A stretch of 64,000 bases of DNA from Citreicella sp. C3M06 (GCF_018860705.1 NZ_JAHKQA010000073.1:1-64000), one strand, 5' to 3'. Numbered from the stretch's first letter, positions 47,962 through 58,223 are shown. A program made the numbers and translations. Notes: generated by a model from the sequence alone, not told the origin.

Positions 47962-48318
47962 GACCCGATGCCAGAGTCCACTCTTCGGGTGAGCAACCAT
48001 GTCGCGGGGTTTGGCCAGTTCCGAAAACTCATTGGCGGCGAACAAGAGCAGGTGATGATCAAACGACGCGATCCCAATCGCCATCAGGGGCAGGATCACC
48101 TGCATGTCATTGGGATCGCTCTTGTCGCGGATTCCGGGCAGCGAGGCTGCGGATGACACAAGATCCACCTCGAAGCCAGCGCGACCGAGATAGCAGGCCA
48201 AGGGAATACCCGTGGCCTCGGATACCACCCGAACTGAGCACTGATAATCTGCGCGTGTCGCGATCAGCCGATGGAAATCGTCGAATGGTTTCAGCACAGC
48301 CACAGAGGCGAGCGTCAA
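47962..48318 (-). pseudogene. Decayed IS110-family transposase
   Basis: The frame contains the N-terminal DEDD-domain pattern of IS110 transposases: VSEATGIPLACYLGRAGFEV, then KSDPNDMQVILPLMAIG, then ELAKPRDMVAHPKSGLWHRV. Intact relatives show KNDPKDAQVIL, SKTHDMVSRSKTELWHR at these places. The match ends near 47962 and the C-terminal catalytic-serine domain is absent. The upstream N-terminal part is also poorly preserved. So this is a fragment of a dead element. Confidence 0.7.
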
Positions 48319-48509
48319 GCGCGTCCCCTAGCACGACCAGTTCCGCCTCCGTCTGGCGGACGTGATCACCGCCGGCAACCTCGCGCGCAGGCCCAAGACC
48401 CTCGGCGGCCTTAGGCCCTCCGCATAGGTCCGCAAACTCTAGCCGGACAGGCTCACCTCAAACCCGGCCCACCATATGCCGCACCTACACAGCCCGACAG
48501 CGCCCGCAG

Positions 48510-48570
48510 CTTCTTCTGGCCGGAAATATCCCGGGGGGAGCGCGACTCGCGCGGGGGGCAGCGCCCCCCT
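48510..48570 (-). repeat. Intergenic palindromic repeat, copy B
   Basis: On the minus strand: GGGGGGCGCTGCCCCCC hairpin, GCGCGAGTCGCGC hairpin, then CCCCGGGATATTTCCGGCC and AGAAGAAG. Same layout as 38078-38140 and 58224-58280. It lies 13 bases from the 3' end of suhB. Confidence 0.85.
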
Positions 48571-48582
48571 GCAGCGATTGCC

Positions 48583-49374
48583 TCAGGCGCCGCGGATGGT
48601 CTTTGCGAAGCTGGCGAAGATATCGTTGTTGGCGCACAGGATCGAGCCCGACTCAAGCGGCTCCTGCCCCTCGCGCACACCTTCGATCAGCGCGCCAGCC
48701 TCCTGCGCAATCAGGTAGCCTGCCGCGATGTCCCAAAGGTTCAGTTCACGCTCCCAGTAGCCGTCGTAGCGGCCTGCCGCCACATAGGCCAGATCCAGCG
48801 AGGCCGCGCCCCAGCGCCGCACCCCGGCGCATTCCGGCATCAGCCGGCCCAGATCCTTCAGCATCGCCGGCAGCGTGTTCTTGGCCGCAAACGGAATACC
48901 CGTGGCAAACACCGCCTCGATCATCCGGTTGCGCCCCGACACCCGCAGACGACGGGAATCGTTCAGCCAAGCACCAGAACCTTTCTCGGCATAGAACATC
49001 TCGTCCTTGGCGGCGTCATAGACCACGCCAGCGACGATCTGACCCTTGTGCTCGAGCGCGATGGAAATCGCCCAGTGCGGCATGCCGTGCAGGAAATTGG
49101 TGGTGCCGTCGAGCGGATCGACAATCCAGCGCCGGGTCGGGTCCTGCCCGGCCTGCTCGCCGGTCTCTTCGCCCAGCCAGCCATAGGTCGGACGCGCCTC
49201 GAGCAGCGCCTCCTTGATGATGGTTTCGGCGGCGGTGTCGGCGCGGCTGACGAAGTCACCGGCACCCTTCATCGACACCTGAAGGTTCTCGACCTCGCGG
49301 AAATCCTTCACCAGCGAGCGGCCCGCCTTGCGCGCCGCCTTGATCATGATGTTGAGATTGGCGCTACCCTGCAT
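48583..49374 (-). CDS. suhB: Inositol-1-monophosphatase family protein SuhB
   Basis: This 263-residue Mg-dependent phosphatase has GWLGEETGE, WIVDPLDGTTNFLHGMPHWA and the C-terminal LNLWDIAAGYLI motif, the full metal-binding set. It dephosphorylates inositol monophosphates; in E. coli SuhB also assists rRNA antitermination. ATG 49374 follows GGGGA and starts MQGSANLNIMIKAARKAG, the family start. The frame extends upstream to 49665 without family similarity. Confidence 0.95.
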   Translation of the reverse strand: MQGSANLNIMIKAARKAGRSLVKDFREVENLQVSMKGAGDFVSRADTAAETIIKEALLEARPTYGWLGEETGEQAGQDPTRRWIVDPLDGTTNFLHGMPHWAISIALEHKGQIVAGVVYDAAKDEMFYAEKGSGAWLNDSRRLRVSGRNRMIEAVFATGIPFAAKNTLPAMLKDLGRLMPECAGVRRWGAASLDLAYVAAGRYDGYWERELNLWDIAAGYLIAQEAGALIEGVREGQEPLESGSILCANNDIFASFAKTIRGA

Positions 49375-49466
49375 GTCACGATCCCCGCAAATGGTTGAGG
49401 CCGCGCGTATACGCGGCCCGTAGGGTCTTGCCAAGGCCGGATGACCCGGAACCTTGCCGCTGCGGC

Positions 49467-49793
49467 TTATTGAGAGACCACACCCTTTTCGCCAGCGGGC
49501 GCATAGGCGCGCGGCAAGTAGGCCTTGGCGGCGGGCTTGGGCGCATGGCTCGCGCGCAGCGGCTGCGGGTCGTAATAGCGGCCAGCGGTCGGAATGCCGC
49601 AGAAGATCGCACCGCCAACGATCACCGGCTGTTTCCCGGCGGGGCAGTGACTGCCCTGCGGCCAAGCCTGCACCAGCGGCTGGCGGCTCAGATCGGAGGT
49701 GGCATCGCCGGTATAGGCATCCCCCCAGGCAAAGGCGCCAGAGGCACCAACGGTCACGGCCGCGAGGGCACCAAGGAAAGTCATTGCGCGCAT
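49467..49793 (-). CDS. Hypothetical exported protein
   Basis: This 108-residue protein has a signal peptide (about 1-22, ending GAFAW) and a small mature part with two cysteines (SHCPAGKQP, IFCGIPTAG) that could form a disulfide, then a Pro/Ala/Tyr-rich tail. I do not recognise a family. The start may be ATG 49793 or 49784; AAAGGA lies 12 bases before the first. Confidence 0.65.
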   Translation of the reverse strand: MRAMTFLGALAAVTVGASGAFAWGDAYTGDATSDLSRQPLVQAWPQGSHCPAGKQPVIVGGAIFCGIPTAGRYYDPQPLRASHAPKPAAKAYLPRAYAPAGEKGVVSQ

Positions 49794-49945
49794 GGTATCT
49801 ATCTGTCCTTTAGAAAACCGCACTATCAAAAGCTGCTGCTCGAAAGCCTATCAGCATCGAGCAATCCGTCAATGAAATGTGATATTTCCAGAGGAATGTC
49901 GCGCGGGCCAAAACAATGCCCAGCCCGCGCAGTGATTGTTTCGCG

Positions 49946-50347
49946 TCACCTGCCGCTCAGCCGATCGGCCTTCTTGCGCACCAGAACCGTGCGCAGGTCG
50001 TGCATCGCCAGCAGCAGCGCATCAGTCACCGCCTCAAGCTGATCCTGCGACGCCCGGGCCTGCGCCCATTGCGCCGTCTGGTTCAGATGGTCGATGGCGC
50101 GGTGAATGTCGTCGATTTCGCGCATCGCCAGCAAGGTCTTGCGCTCGCTCATCCAGGCGCGGATGGCGGCCTCATCCTCGGCATTCAGCTCCCGCTCGCC
50201 ATGCGGCCTGATCTCGTCCTTGTTGAGATTGACCACGGCGATCTGATCCATGTCGATGCGGCGCTGGCGGTTCTCGGTGTCCACCCGGAACACCGTCGCG
50301 CCATTGTCGCGGATGCGAAAGTAATGTTTCGGCAGATCGCCCGACAT
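49946..50347 (-). CDS. Conserved hypothetical protein, 133 residues
   Basis: The soluble protein has an N-terminal beta-rich part (about 1-50, HYFRIRDNGATVFRVDTE) and a helical C-terminal part (about 55-130) rich in Asp, Arg, Ala. No catalytic motif is visible. Its ATG at 50347 lies 3 bases after the stop of aspC, so the two are probably one operon. Confidence 0.7.
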   Translation of the reverse strand: MSGDLPKHYFRIRDNGATVFRVDTENRQRRIDMDQIAVVNLNKDEIRPHGERELNAEDEAAIRAWMSERKTLLAMREIDDIHRAIDHLNQTAQWAQARASQDQLEAVTDALLLAMHDLRTVLVRKKADRLSGR

Positions 50348-50350
50348 CGC

Positions 50351-51586
<1,236 letters not shown>

Positions 51587-51643
51587 TCATAGGGTGCCCC
51601 CCGCAGCCGTACAAGCCGCTTGCGGGCGGAAGAGGAGACACGG

Positions 51644-52030
51644 ATGACAGACGATTGGTACGGCCCCGACACTGCCACCTTCGGAGATCGCGTCGCCGCC
51701 GCGCGCGAGAGCGCGGGCATGACGCAAGAGGCGCTGGCACGGCGGCTGGACGTCAAGCTGAAGTCGCTTCAGGGCTGGGAAAACGACGTGGCCGAACCGC
51801 GCGCCGCAAGGCTGTCGCAACTGGCCGGGCTGCTCGACGTTTCGGTGAACTGGCTTCTGAGCGGCGAGGGCGATGGCGTACCCGCCCCCGACGGGGCGGA
51901 CGTTCTGCCGCAGGATCTGCGCGAGGCCCTGCTGGACATCCGCGAGCTTCGCGCCCAGATGAAAACCTCGCAGGACCGGCTGGCCCGGCTGGAAAAATCC
52001 CTGCGCCAGATTCTGAAGGACACCGCATGA
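51644..52030 (+). CDS. XRE-family HTH regulator
   Basis: This 128-residue protein has an N-terminal Cro/C1-type HTH (about 8-68, AGMTQEALARRLDVKLKSLQ then GWEND) and a C-terminal coiled coil (about 95-125) likely to dimerise. ATG 51644 follows AGGAG 7 bases upstream. Its stop overlaps sdhE (ATGA), so it is coupled to succinate dehydrogenase maturation. Its targets are unknown. Confidence 0.88.
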   Translation: MTDDWYGPDTATFGDRVAAARESAGMTQEALARRLDVKLKSLQGWENDVAEPRAARLSQLAGLLDVSVNWLLSGEGDGVPAPDGADVLPQDLREALLDIRELRAQMKTSQDRLARLEKSLRQILKDTA

Positions 52031-52323
52031 CCCAGATCCAGATCCCCCGCGCCGTGCCGCCGGAAAACGAGTCTCCTGAACACCGCCTGAAGCGGTTGCG
52101 GATGCGCTCGATGCGCCGTGGAATCAAAGAGATGGACATCATCCTCGTGCGCTATTGCGATGCGCGGCTGGCGTTGATGGATGCCGCCATGCTGGACACT
52201 TACGAGGTGCTGCTCGAAGAGAACGATCAGGATCTGTACCAGTGGGTTTCCGGCCAGATCGAGGCCCCCGAGTCGCTGCGCCAGATGATCGCAGACATCA
52301 AGGCCACCGCCTGCGCGCCATGA
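52027..52323 (+). CDS. sdhE: FAD assembly factor SdhE (succinate dehydrogenase assembly factor 2)
   Basis: This 98-residue helical protein has the SdhE signature MRRGIKEMD (the RGxxE motif that contacts the flavoprotein). It promotes covalent FAD attachment to SdhA. The start overlaps the upstream regulator stop. Length is typical. The sdh genes themselves are not in the window. Confidence 0.93.
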   Translation: MTQIQIPRAVPPENESPEHRLKRLRMRSMRRGIKEMDIILVRYCDARLALMDAAMLDTYEVLLEENDQDLYQWVSGQIEAPESLRQMIADIKATACAP

Positions 52324-52409
52324 CTTTTCCAATAAAACGCCGCGATTTAACGCAATCTTGGCTTTTATGCCCGAAATCTGCCTGAGGTTCTGAACAGGCG
52401 GAGACGGTA

Positions 52410-52907
52410 ATGAGCATTCATGCCTCCATGGGAAAGAAGCCGCTGAGCGGTTACATGGCCGGGTATCTCGAGACTCTTGCGCTCGTGGAACGGCTTCACA
52501 GGCTGTTGCTCGACGTGATCAAGGATGAGTTCGAGCGCACCGGTGTCATCGAGATCAACGCAGTGCAGGCGCTGCTGCTCTACAACATCGGTGACAACGA
52601 GGTCACGGCGGGCGAATTGAAGTCGCGCGGTTATTATCAGGGCAGCAACGTCAGCTACAATCTCAAGAAGCTGGTCGAGATGGGATACATGCACCATCAA
52701 CGCTGCGAGATCGACCGGCGCTCGGTTCGGGTCCGCCTGACCGCGCAGGGGCGCGACATTCGCGATACGGTGCAGCACCTCTTCGAGCGCCACGCCGATG
52801 GTCTCGAAGCGCGCAACGTCGTCGACCTAGACGGGCTCGACATGATCAACAACGGGCTGCGCCGGGTGGAACGTTTCTGGACAGACCAGATCCGCTACAT
52901 CTACTGA
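52410..52907 (+). CDS. MarR-family winged-helix regulator (PetP/LdtR type)
   Basis: This 165-residue protein has a MarR-like fold: helix VIEINAVQALLLYNIGDNEV, recognition helix in YYQGSNVSYNLKKLVEMGY, and wing with DRRSVRVRLTAQG. It resembles rhodobacter PetP and Liberibacter LdtR, which regulate cytochrome and cell-wall genes. ATG 52410 follows GCGGAG. It stands alone; two GC-rich hairpins follow the stop. Confidence 0.85.
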   Translation: MSIHASMGKKPLSGYMAGYLETLALVERLHRLLLDVIKDEFERTGVIEINAVQALLLYNIGDNEVTAGELKSRGYYQGSNVSYNLKKLVEMGYMHHQRCEIDRRSVRVRLTAQGRDIRDTVQHLFERHADGLEARNVVDLDGLDMINNGLRRVERFWTDQIRYIY

Positions 52908-53144
52908 CGGGCGTCAGCGGCGGCCTTGTCCGCCGCAGCCCCGCAGCGCGCGCCTGCATTGACGACACCCGTGGCGTTGTCTCTCAGCGCCTTGGCGGCG
53001 CCGCTCACCGGCAGCCCCGTTGGCAAGCGATCCGCTCGGCCTGTCGACAAGGCGCCCGCTGCATTGCCCAGATGGTGCGGCTGCCCGCCGCGTCGCGCGC
53101 GGCATGACGATACCCCCCAAGATTCGCAATCACCGCAGATGAGG
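52908..53144. other. Convergent intergenic region with GC-rich hairpins
   Basis: CTGACG-GG-CGTCAG (about 52906-52919) overlaps the petP-like stop and is followed by GCGGCGG / CCGCCGC (about 52918-52937), without T-tract. One minus-strand frame through here is open for about 70 codons (reading ...SGAAKALRDNATGVV...), but it lacks a start codon and a ribosome binding site. I do not call it a gene. Confidence 0.4.
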
Positions 53145-53183
53145 TTGAAAACACGAACGGCCGCTCCCGAAGGAACGACCGTT
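53145..53183 (-). terminator. Rho-independent terminator after the 56-residue small gene
   Basis: On the minus strand AACGGTCGTTCC-TTCG-GGAGCGGCCGTT (12 bp with G-U pairs) is followed by CGTGTTTTC. It lies about 100 bases after the stop of the gene at 53286-53456. Confidence 0.7.
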
Positions 53184-53285
53184 CAGAGACGTGTTTCGCG
53201 TGGCGTCAGACCAACAACAGGCTCGCCCACAAGACCCCGAACGCAGTGCCTGCCCCTCCTCGGGCCACACCGCGCGCCGGGCTGA

Positions 53286-53456
53286 TCAACGGGCGGCGCT
53301 GCCCCCGACAACGCGCAACGCTGGCTGGAAACCACGCGCGAAATCGCGCTGCATCCCGCCCTCTTTGCGGGCAATCAATCCGGCGTAAAGCGCAAGCCCG
53401 ATCACAGGGGCCATGATCAACAGGCCGATGCAAAGGCCAATCAGGTATGGTGTCAT
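53286..53456 (-). CDS. Small membrane protein, 56 residues
   Basis: ATG 53456 is preceded by GAGGAGGAA, a near-perfect ribosome binding site at 6-9 bases. The protein starts MTPYLIGLCIGLLIMAPVIG, forming one membrane helix (about 4-26), then a basic juxtamembrane part ARKEGGMQRD and a short tail. A terminator lies downstream. This is strong support for a real small gene that is easily missed because of its size. I do not recognise the family. Confidence 0.75.
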   Translation of the reverse strand: MTPYLIGLCIGLLIMAPVIGLALYAGLIARKEGGMQRDFARGFQPALRVVGGSAAR

Positions 53457-53571
53457 TCAGGTTCCTCCTCACCGAGAAGGCTAACACGGAATTGCCGCGT
53501 CACAATGCCGCATTTCGAGAGATGGTCATTTTTCTGTTACCTTACGACAGCAGTGCTGACTCTCTTGCGCC

Positions 53572-54264
53572 TCAAGGCTCGAGCGAGCCGACGATCATGT
53601 CGTTCAGCTCGCGAAACAGCTTGAGCGTCATGGCGCGGCGAAAGTCCTGATATCCTTCGGCGATCTCGACAAAGGCGCCAGGGCCATGCGCCACCTCGCC
53701 GCGGAAATACTCGACCACGCGCGGATCCGATCCCATCACCGCCAGCCCATTCACCGTGACCCCGGCAAAGGGAAAATGCTGATAGGCCTGCTGCGGGCGG
53801 AAGCCATCGTTGGTGATGCCGTCGCCTGATATGTCGATCACCTGCCGCGTACAGGGCGGCGCCTCGCGGAGCAGCTCAGATCCGAATCCCAGCGCAAAGC
53901 CCATCGCGGTGGGAAACCGGTCGAAGCTGCGCGGCGCGGCAAGCAACGTCGCCACCGCGCCCTGCAGCGTCGCAGCGCTGTCGAGCAGCACCCAAGGCAG
54001 CACCACGGTCGATTGCCGCCGACCGCTCCACTCATAGATCGACAGCGCAACCCGTTGATCGCCGTCCAGCAGCGCGCCGCGCACGTCCGGATCCGACAGC
54101 GCGGCGGCAATGCCTTGTTTCTGTAGGCTATATTCCTCGGCATCGACCGAAGATGACACGTCAAGCGCAAGCAACAACGCCAGTCGGCACCCTTCGGCCC
54201 GCGCCGCGGGAGCGCCCGCAAGCCCGAGCGCAAAAAGCACCGACCAGAGCGCCAGCCTTACCAA
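53572..54264 (-). CDS. DUF1194 domain-containing secreted protein (vWA-like)
   Basis: This 230-residue protein has a signal peptide (about 1-24, ending APAARAEG) and a von Willebrand A-like domain starting LALLLALDVSSSVDAEEY, which keeps the MIDAS-type D-x-S-x-S. The later IDISGDGITNDG is also typical of DUF1194. Function is unknown, probably binding at the envelope. The start is TTG 54264, inside the end of gloA (TTGGTAA); no ATG or GTG gives a proper signal peptide. Confidence 0.82.
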   Translation of the reverse strand: MVRLALWSVLFALGLAGAPAARAEGCRLALLLALDVSSSVDAEEYSLQKQGIAAALSDPDVRGALLDGDQRVALSIYEWSGRRQSTVVLPWVLLDSAATLQGAVATLLAAPRSFDRFPTAMGFALGFGSELLREAPPCTRQVIDISGDGITNDGFRPQQAYQHFPFAGVTVNGLAVMGSDPRVVEYFRGEVAHGPGAFVEIAEGYQDFRRAMTLKLFRELNDMIVGSLEP

Positions 54265-54692
54265 TGGCCGACATTCTCCATGCTGGCCCAAGGCTCTTGC
54301 GGCGGCAGCGCATCGCCCTGCTGGAGCAGTTCGATCGAGATATTGTCGGGCGAGCGGACAAAGGCCATGTGCCCGTCGCGCGGTGGGCGGTTGATGGTGA
54401 CCCCGGCGGCCTGCAGCGCGCCGCACATCGCGTAGATGTCGGGCACGGTATAGGCGAGATGGCCGAAATGCCGCGAATCCGATGGCAGCCCGTCGTCGCC
54501 ATCCCAGTTATAGGTCAGCTCGACATCGGCGGTGCCGTCATCCTGATCGGGCGGGCACAGGAACACCAGCGTGAACCGGCCCTTTTCGTTTTCACTGCGG
54601 CGGCGTTCCTTCAGGCCCAGCAGTTTGTAAAATTCAACAGATTTTTCCAAATCCGCAACGCGGACCATGGTGTGCAGATACTTGATGCCCAT
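54258..54692 (-). CDS. gloA: Lactoylglutathione lyase (glyoxalase I)
   Basis: This 144-residue metalloenzyme isomerises the methylglyoxal-glutathione adduct to S-lactoylglutathione. The four metal ligands are visible: His7 in YLHTMVRV, Glu in ELTYNWD, His in HFGHLAY and Glu in ISIELLQ. ATG 54692 follows AGGAGG 7 bases upstream. Length is normal. The DUF1194 gene overlaps its 3' end by 7 bases. Confidence 0.95.
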   Translation of the reverse strand: MGIKYLHTMVRVADLEKSVEFYKLLGLKERRRSENEKGRFTLVFLCPPDQDDGTADVELTYNWDGDDGLPSDSRHFGHLAYTVPDIYAMCGALQAAGVTINRPPRDGHMAFVRSPDNISIELLQQGDALPPQEPWASMENVGHW

Positions 54693-55009
54693 TGGGGGCA
54701 CCTCCTTTCCGTTCGTGCTGAGGAAAACAGTAAAGGGCAGGACGCATAAGTCGAGCCTGCCGTGCTGCAAAGCCGCATTCTGCCCCACCACCAGCCAGGC
54801 GTGGCACCGCCGGACCGGCCGTGATTCGCCGCCACGCCCGCCTTGTGGCGCTCAGGTTCGAACGCCTCGTCATCGTGGCCAGCCCACATTGCCCTCATAC
54901 TGGCGGCGGCCACGTGCAGTTTGCCCGCGCAAAAGGCCTCAATAACCTTCAACGCAGCTGCAAATCTGTGTACACCCGCCCGCAACACACAGCTTTATGA
55001 GGACCCCCA
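54693..55009. promoter_or_regulatory. Divergent region between gloA and thyX
   Basis: This 317-base region carries the promoters for gloA (leftwards) and thyX (rightwards). I see no gene. TGAGGA about 10 bases before ATG 55010 is the thyX ribosome binding site. No palindromic operator stands out. Confidence 0.5.
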
Positions 55010-55924
55010 ATGCCGCTCAGCCCCGATCAGCAGTCAGAAATCGACACGCTGCGCGCCGCCCCGCAAGGCACACTGCGCGCCACGGCACCGGGGATGGAAA
55101 AGCATCTCTACACCGCCTACCCGGTGCTCGATCACGGCTTTGTCCGGGTGGTGGATTACATGGGCGACGATGCCGCGATCTGTCAGGCGGCGCGAGTCAG
55201 CTATGGGCGCGGCACCAAGTCGGTGAGCAATGACGAAGGGCTGATCCGCTATCTGATGCGGCACTGGCATTCGACCCCCTTCGAGATGTGCGAGATCAAG
55301 CTGCATGTCAAATTGCCGATCTTCGTGGCGCGGCAGTGGATCCGCCACCGCACCGCCAATGTGAACGAATATTCGGCGCGCTACTCGATCCTCGACCGGG
55401 AATTCTATGTGCCGGCGCCGGAACATCTGGCAGCGCAATCGGCGATCAACAATCAGGGCCGGGGCGAGGCGCTGTCGGGCGAGGAAGCCGACCGCGTGCT
55501 GCGCTATCTGCGCGACGATGCCAGCCGCGCCTACGACCATTACGCGCAGATGATCTCGACCGAGGGCCAGCAGGGGCTGGCGCGCGAACTGGCGCGGATG
55601 AACCTGCCGGCCAACATCTATACCCAATGGTACTGGAAGGTGGATCTGCACAACCTGCTGCATTTCCTGCGCCTGCGCGCCGATGCCCATGCGCAATACG
55701 AAATCCGCGTCTATGCCGACGCGATCTGCAACGTCGTGCGCGATTGGGTGCCCGCCGCCTATGCCGCGTTCGAAGATTACCGCATGGGCGGCGCGCAGGT
55801 GTCGGGCAAGGGCATGGACTGCATCCGCCGCATGCTGAAGGGCGAGGACGTGACGCAGGAAAGCTCTGGCATGTCCAAGGGCGAATGGCGCGAATTCCAG
55901 GCGCTGCTCGACGGCAGCGCCTGA
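55010..55924 (+). CDS. thyX: Flavin-dependent thymidylate synthase ThyX
   Basis: This 304-residue enzyme methylates dUMP with methylene-THF and FADH2. The ThyX motif [15 protein letters not shown] is intact, and the C-terminal part has [20 protein letters not shown], the substrate-binding helix. Alphaproteobacteria often use ThyX in place of ThyA. Three bases separate its stop from the stop of the convergent ureG. It draws on the same folate pool as FolD and Fhs in this window. Confidence 0.97.
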   Translation: MPLSPDQQSEIDTLRAAPQGTLRATAPGMEKHLYTAYPVLDHGFVRVVDYMGDDAAICQAARVSYGRGTKSVSNDEGLIRYLMRHWHSTPFEMCEIKLHVKLPIFVARQWIRHRTANVNEYSARYSILDREFYVPAPEHLAAQSAINNQGRGEALSGEEADRVLRYLRDDASRAYDHYAQMISTEGQQGLARELARMNLPANIYTQWYWKVDLHNLLHFLRLRADAHAQYEIRVYADAICNVVRDWVPAAYAAFEDYRMGGAQVSGKGMDCIRRMLKGEDVTQESSGMSKGEWREFQALLDGSA

Positions 55925-55927
55925 CAG

Positions 55928-56560
55928 TTACTCGGCGGCCTCGGCCAGCGCCAGGCCGCCGATCTGCGTTAGAAGCTCGACGATCTCGTCCACGCCCTTG
56001 CTATGCTTGACCTGTGCAAACACAAAGGGTTTGCCCGCGCGCATCCGCGCCGCGTCGCGCTGCATCACCTCGAGCGAGGCGCCCACATGGGGCGCAAGAT
56101 CGGTCTTGTTGATGACGAGGATATCCGATTTGGTGATCGCCGGGCCGCCCTTGCGGGGGATTTCCTCGCCCGCGGCGACGTCGATCACATAGATCGTCAC
56201 GTCTGCCAGCTCTGGTGAAAAGGTCGCAGACAGGTTGTCGCCGCCGCTTTCGATCAGCACCAGATCCAGATCGGGGTGCGTTGTCGTCAGCTCGGCGATG
56301 GCGGCAAGGTTGATCGAGGCATCCTCGCGAATCGCGGTGTGCGGGCAACCGCCGGTCTCGACCCCCTTGATGCGATCCAGCGGCAGCACCTGCTGGCGCA
56401 TCAGCTCTTCGGCATCCTCGCGGGTGTAAATGTCGTTGGTGACGACGGCCATCGACAGCCGCTCGCGCAGCGCACGCGCCAGCGCGGCGGTCAGCGTGGT
56501 CTTGCCGGCGCCGACCGGCCCGCCAAGGCCGACGCGCAAAGGTCCGTTGGGAGAGCTCAT
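55928..56560 (-). CDS. ureG: Urease accessory GTPase UreG
   Basis: This 210-residue GTPase delivers nickel to urease. P-loop [11 protein letters not shown] is near residue 13, the nickel-binding CPH is in [11 protein letters not shown], and [10 protein letters not shown] is the base-recognition motif. ATG 56560 has AGGA 7 bases upstream; the frame extends to 56620 over the end of ureF without family similarity. It closes the ureEFG part of the cluster. Confidence 0.97.
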   Translation of the reverse strand: MSSPNGPLRVGLGGPVGAGKTTLTAALARALRERLSMAVVTNDIYTREDAEELMRQQVLPLDRIKGVETGGCPHTAIREDASINLAAIAELTTTHPDLDLVLIESGGDNLSATFSPELADVTIYVIDVAAGEEIPRKGGPAITKSDILVINKTDLAPHVGASLEVMQRDAARMRAGKPFVFAQVKHSKGVDEIVELLTQIGGLALAEAAE

Positions 56561-56570
56561 CAGGGGTTCC

Positions 56571-57203
56571 TCATGATCGAAAGGTCCGGGAATAAAGCAT
56601 GTCATGGCGCTGGCTGGCAATGTCGATCAGCGGGGCAAACCCGCCGATGTCGTCGCTCGTCGCGCTTTGCGCCCTGTCGGCAAGCTCGGCGCAGAGCGGC
56701 GCAAGCGCAAGGGTGATGCGCTGACCATCGGTCTGGCCCAGCGGGATCAGCCGCACCCCGGCGCTGGTGAGGTTGGCGGCGAAAGCCTGTAGATACAGGC
56801 GCAGCGCCTCGACCAGCGGCAGGCCGAGTGCGCGCACCGCCAGCCCCGCCGCCACCGGGTAGGGCGCGGGCGGGATGGCAACGCCCCAGACCGCGCAGAC
56901 CGTGGAGGAAAAGGCCCTGCCCTGCTGGTCTGTCTCGGCGCGACGCTCGGTCGAGGGGCTGAGGGCGAGGCCCAGCTCTGTCAGGAAAACGGGGTCTTCG
57001 CCCCGCGCGGCGCAGGCCATCAGCACCGCGTCGGACCAGCCGGAACCATGGCGCAGCGCGGTTTCCAGCCATGCGCGCAGCGTTGCCGAATCTGTCACGC
57101 TGCCATCCTGTATCGCGGTTTCCAGCCCGTGCGACCAGGCAAAGGCGCCGGTTGGAAACGCGGGCGAGAACAGCTGGTGCAGCGTCAGATCATCCGTGCT
57201 CAT
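56571..57203 (-). CDS. ureF: Urease accessory protein UreF
   Basis: This 210-residue helical protein acts with UreD and UreG in nickel insertion. It starts [20 protein letters not shown], the UreF signature (FPxGxFxxSxGLE), and ends with [20 protein letters not shown] 57203 overlaps the end of ureE by 14 bases. Longer upstream frames run through the ureE His-rich tail in another frame. Confidence 0.95.
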   Translation of the reverse strand: MSTDDLTLHQLFSPAFPTGAFAWSHGLETAIQDGSVTDSATLRAWLETALRHGSGWSDAVLMACAARGEDPVFLTELGLALSPSTERRAETDQQGRAFSSTVCAVWGVAIPPAPYPVAAGLAVRALGLPLVEALRLYLQAFAANLTSAGVRLIPLGQTDGQRITLALAPLCAELADRAQSATSDDIGGFAPLIDIASQRHDMLYSRTFRS

Positions 57204-57696
57204 GGTCGTGCGTGTGGGAATGACTGTGGGTTTCGGGCCCGTGCTGATGGGAATGGTCGTGACCGTGGGTGCGCCCATGACCGTAGGCGCCGCCTTCGGG
57301 GGTGAAGGGTTCGTCGACTTCGCGGACAGTCGCGCCAATGCGCGACAGCATGTCGGCGATGACGTGATCGCGCTGGATCAGCAGGCGGTCGGGATCAATC
57401 TGGCACGGGGTGTGGCGGTTGCCAATGTGCCAAGCAATGCGGTGCAGCGCCGCGCCGGTGACTTCGAGCAGCGGTTCGACCGCCGCGACTACCGCGATGC
57501 AACGCCCATCTGTCAGCACGAAGGCATCGCCTTCATCGAGGCTTTCGGTATGGGCGAGATCGACCAGAAAGCCGGTGCCACCCTCGGTGGTCAGCACCTT
57601 GCGGCGCAAGAAACGGTCGTCGTAACTGAGCACGACACTGTCGACAGCGGTGCCTTCGGCCTTGCGCAGGATGTCATGTGAGGTGGGAAGCGGCAT
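57190..57696 (-). CDS. ureE: Urease accessory nickel chaperone UreE
   Basis: This 168-residue protein has an N-terminal peptide-binding domain (about 1-75) and a metal-binding domain with WHIGNRHTPCQID. A strongly His-rich tail (about 140-167, HGHDHSHQHGPETH) stores nickel. This is a long tail compared with many UreE proteins and suggests nickel storage. It heads the ureEFG segment; a DUF1127 gene lies 147 bases upstream. Confidence 0.95.
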   Translation of the reverse strand: MPLPTSHDILRKAEGTAVDSVVLSYDDRFLRRKVLTTEGGTGFLVDLAHTESLDEGDAFVLTDGRCIAVVAAVEPLLEVTGAALHRIAWHIGNRHTPCQIDPDRLLIQRDHVIADMLSRIGATVREVDEPFTPEGGAYGHGRTHGHDHSHQHGPETHSHSHTHDHEHG

Positions 57697-57843
57697 GGCG
57701 GTCTCTTTCGTGATGCGAACGCCAGATCACTTCAGTTGCCCGGAAAAGACAAGGCCACGCGCCGGGTTTACCGGTCACGTGACCCCGAATGCCTTGAGCT
57801 TGCGCGGTACCTCGCCAGGGTGAACCGGGGCCGAGGCCCGGGA

Positions 57844-58062
57844 TCACAGGTAGTAGACGTCGCGGAATACGTGGCGCACGATGTCTTCGCGGCGCAGGCC
57901 CTTGGCGGCAAGCTGCTCGTCGGACAGGCGCTGGAGCGCTTCGACGCGGCGCAGGCGCGGGTTTGCTTCGCCGATTGCGACGATGGCGTTGCCAAGCGCG
58001 GCAAAGAAGCGGCTCAGGAACGGTGCGGTGTGTTGTGCGTGGCTCGCAGTGAGAAATGCCAT
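57844..58062 (-). CDS. DUF1127 family small protein
   Basis: This 72-residue protein ends with a typical DUF1127 stretch: EALQRLSDEQLAAKGLRRED then IVRHVF. DUF1127 proteins are small, often basic, and in some alphaproteobacteria affect RNA turnover and phosphate/carbon metabolism. ATG 58062 follows AAGG. It is embedded between ureC and ureE, bracketed by a repeat and an intergenic gap, so it splits the urease operon. Confidence 0.85.
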   Translation of the reverse strand: MAFLTASHAQHTAPFLSRFFAALGNAIVAIGEANPRLRRVEALQRLSDEQLAAKGLRREDIVRHVFRDVYYL

Positions 58063-58223
58063 TGGGAAACCTTTCTGTTGGTCGTCAGGTCCCCTCCCTT
58101 GGCTCAATAGGTAAATGATGCTGCCCAAGTTTACAAATGCTGCAACTGCAAAGTCGGGTTTCGCACAGCGCATGGCTGATGGTTTAATATTGAACTAAAT
58201 TTTACGCGCCTTCATGGCGCCGA

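Noticed and set aside
52914-53129. Possible gene after the PetP-like regulator
   Set aside because: The frames are open but lack start codons with ribosome binding sites, and overlap hairpins. Kept only as an intergenic note.
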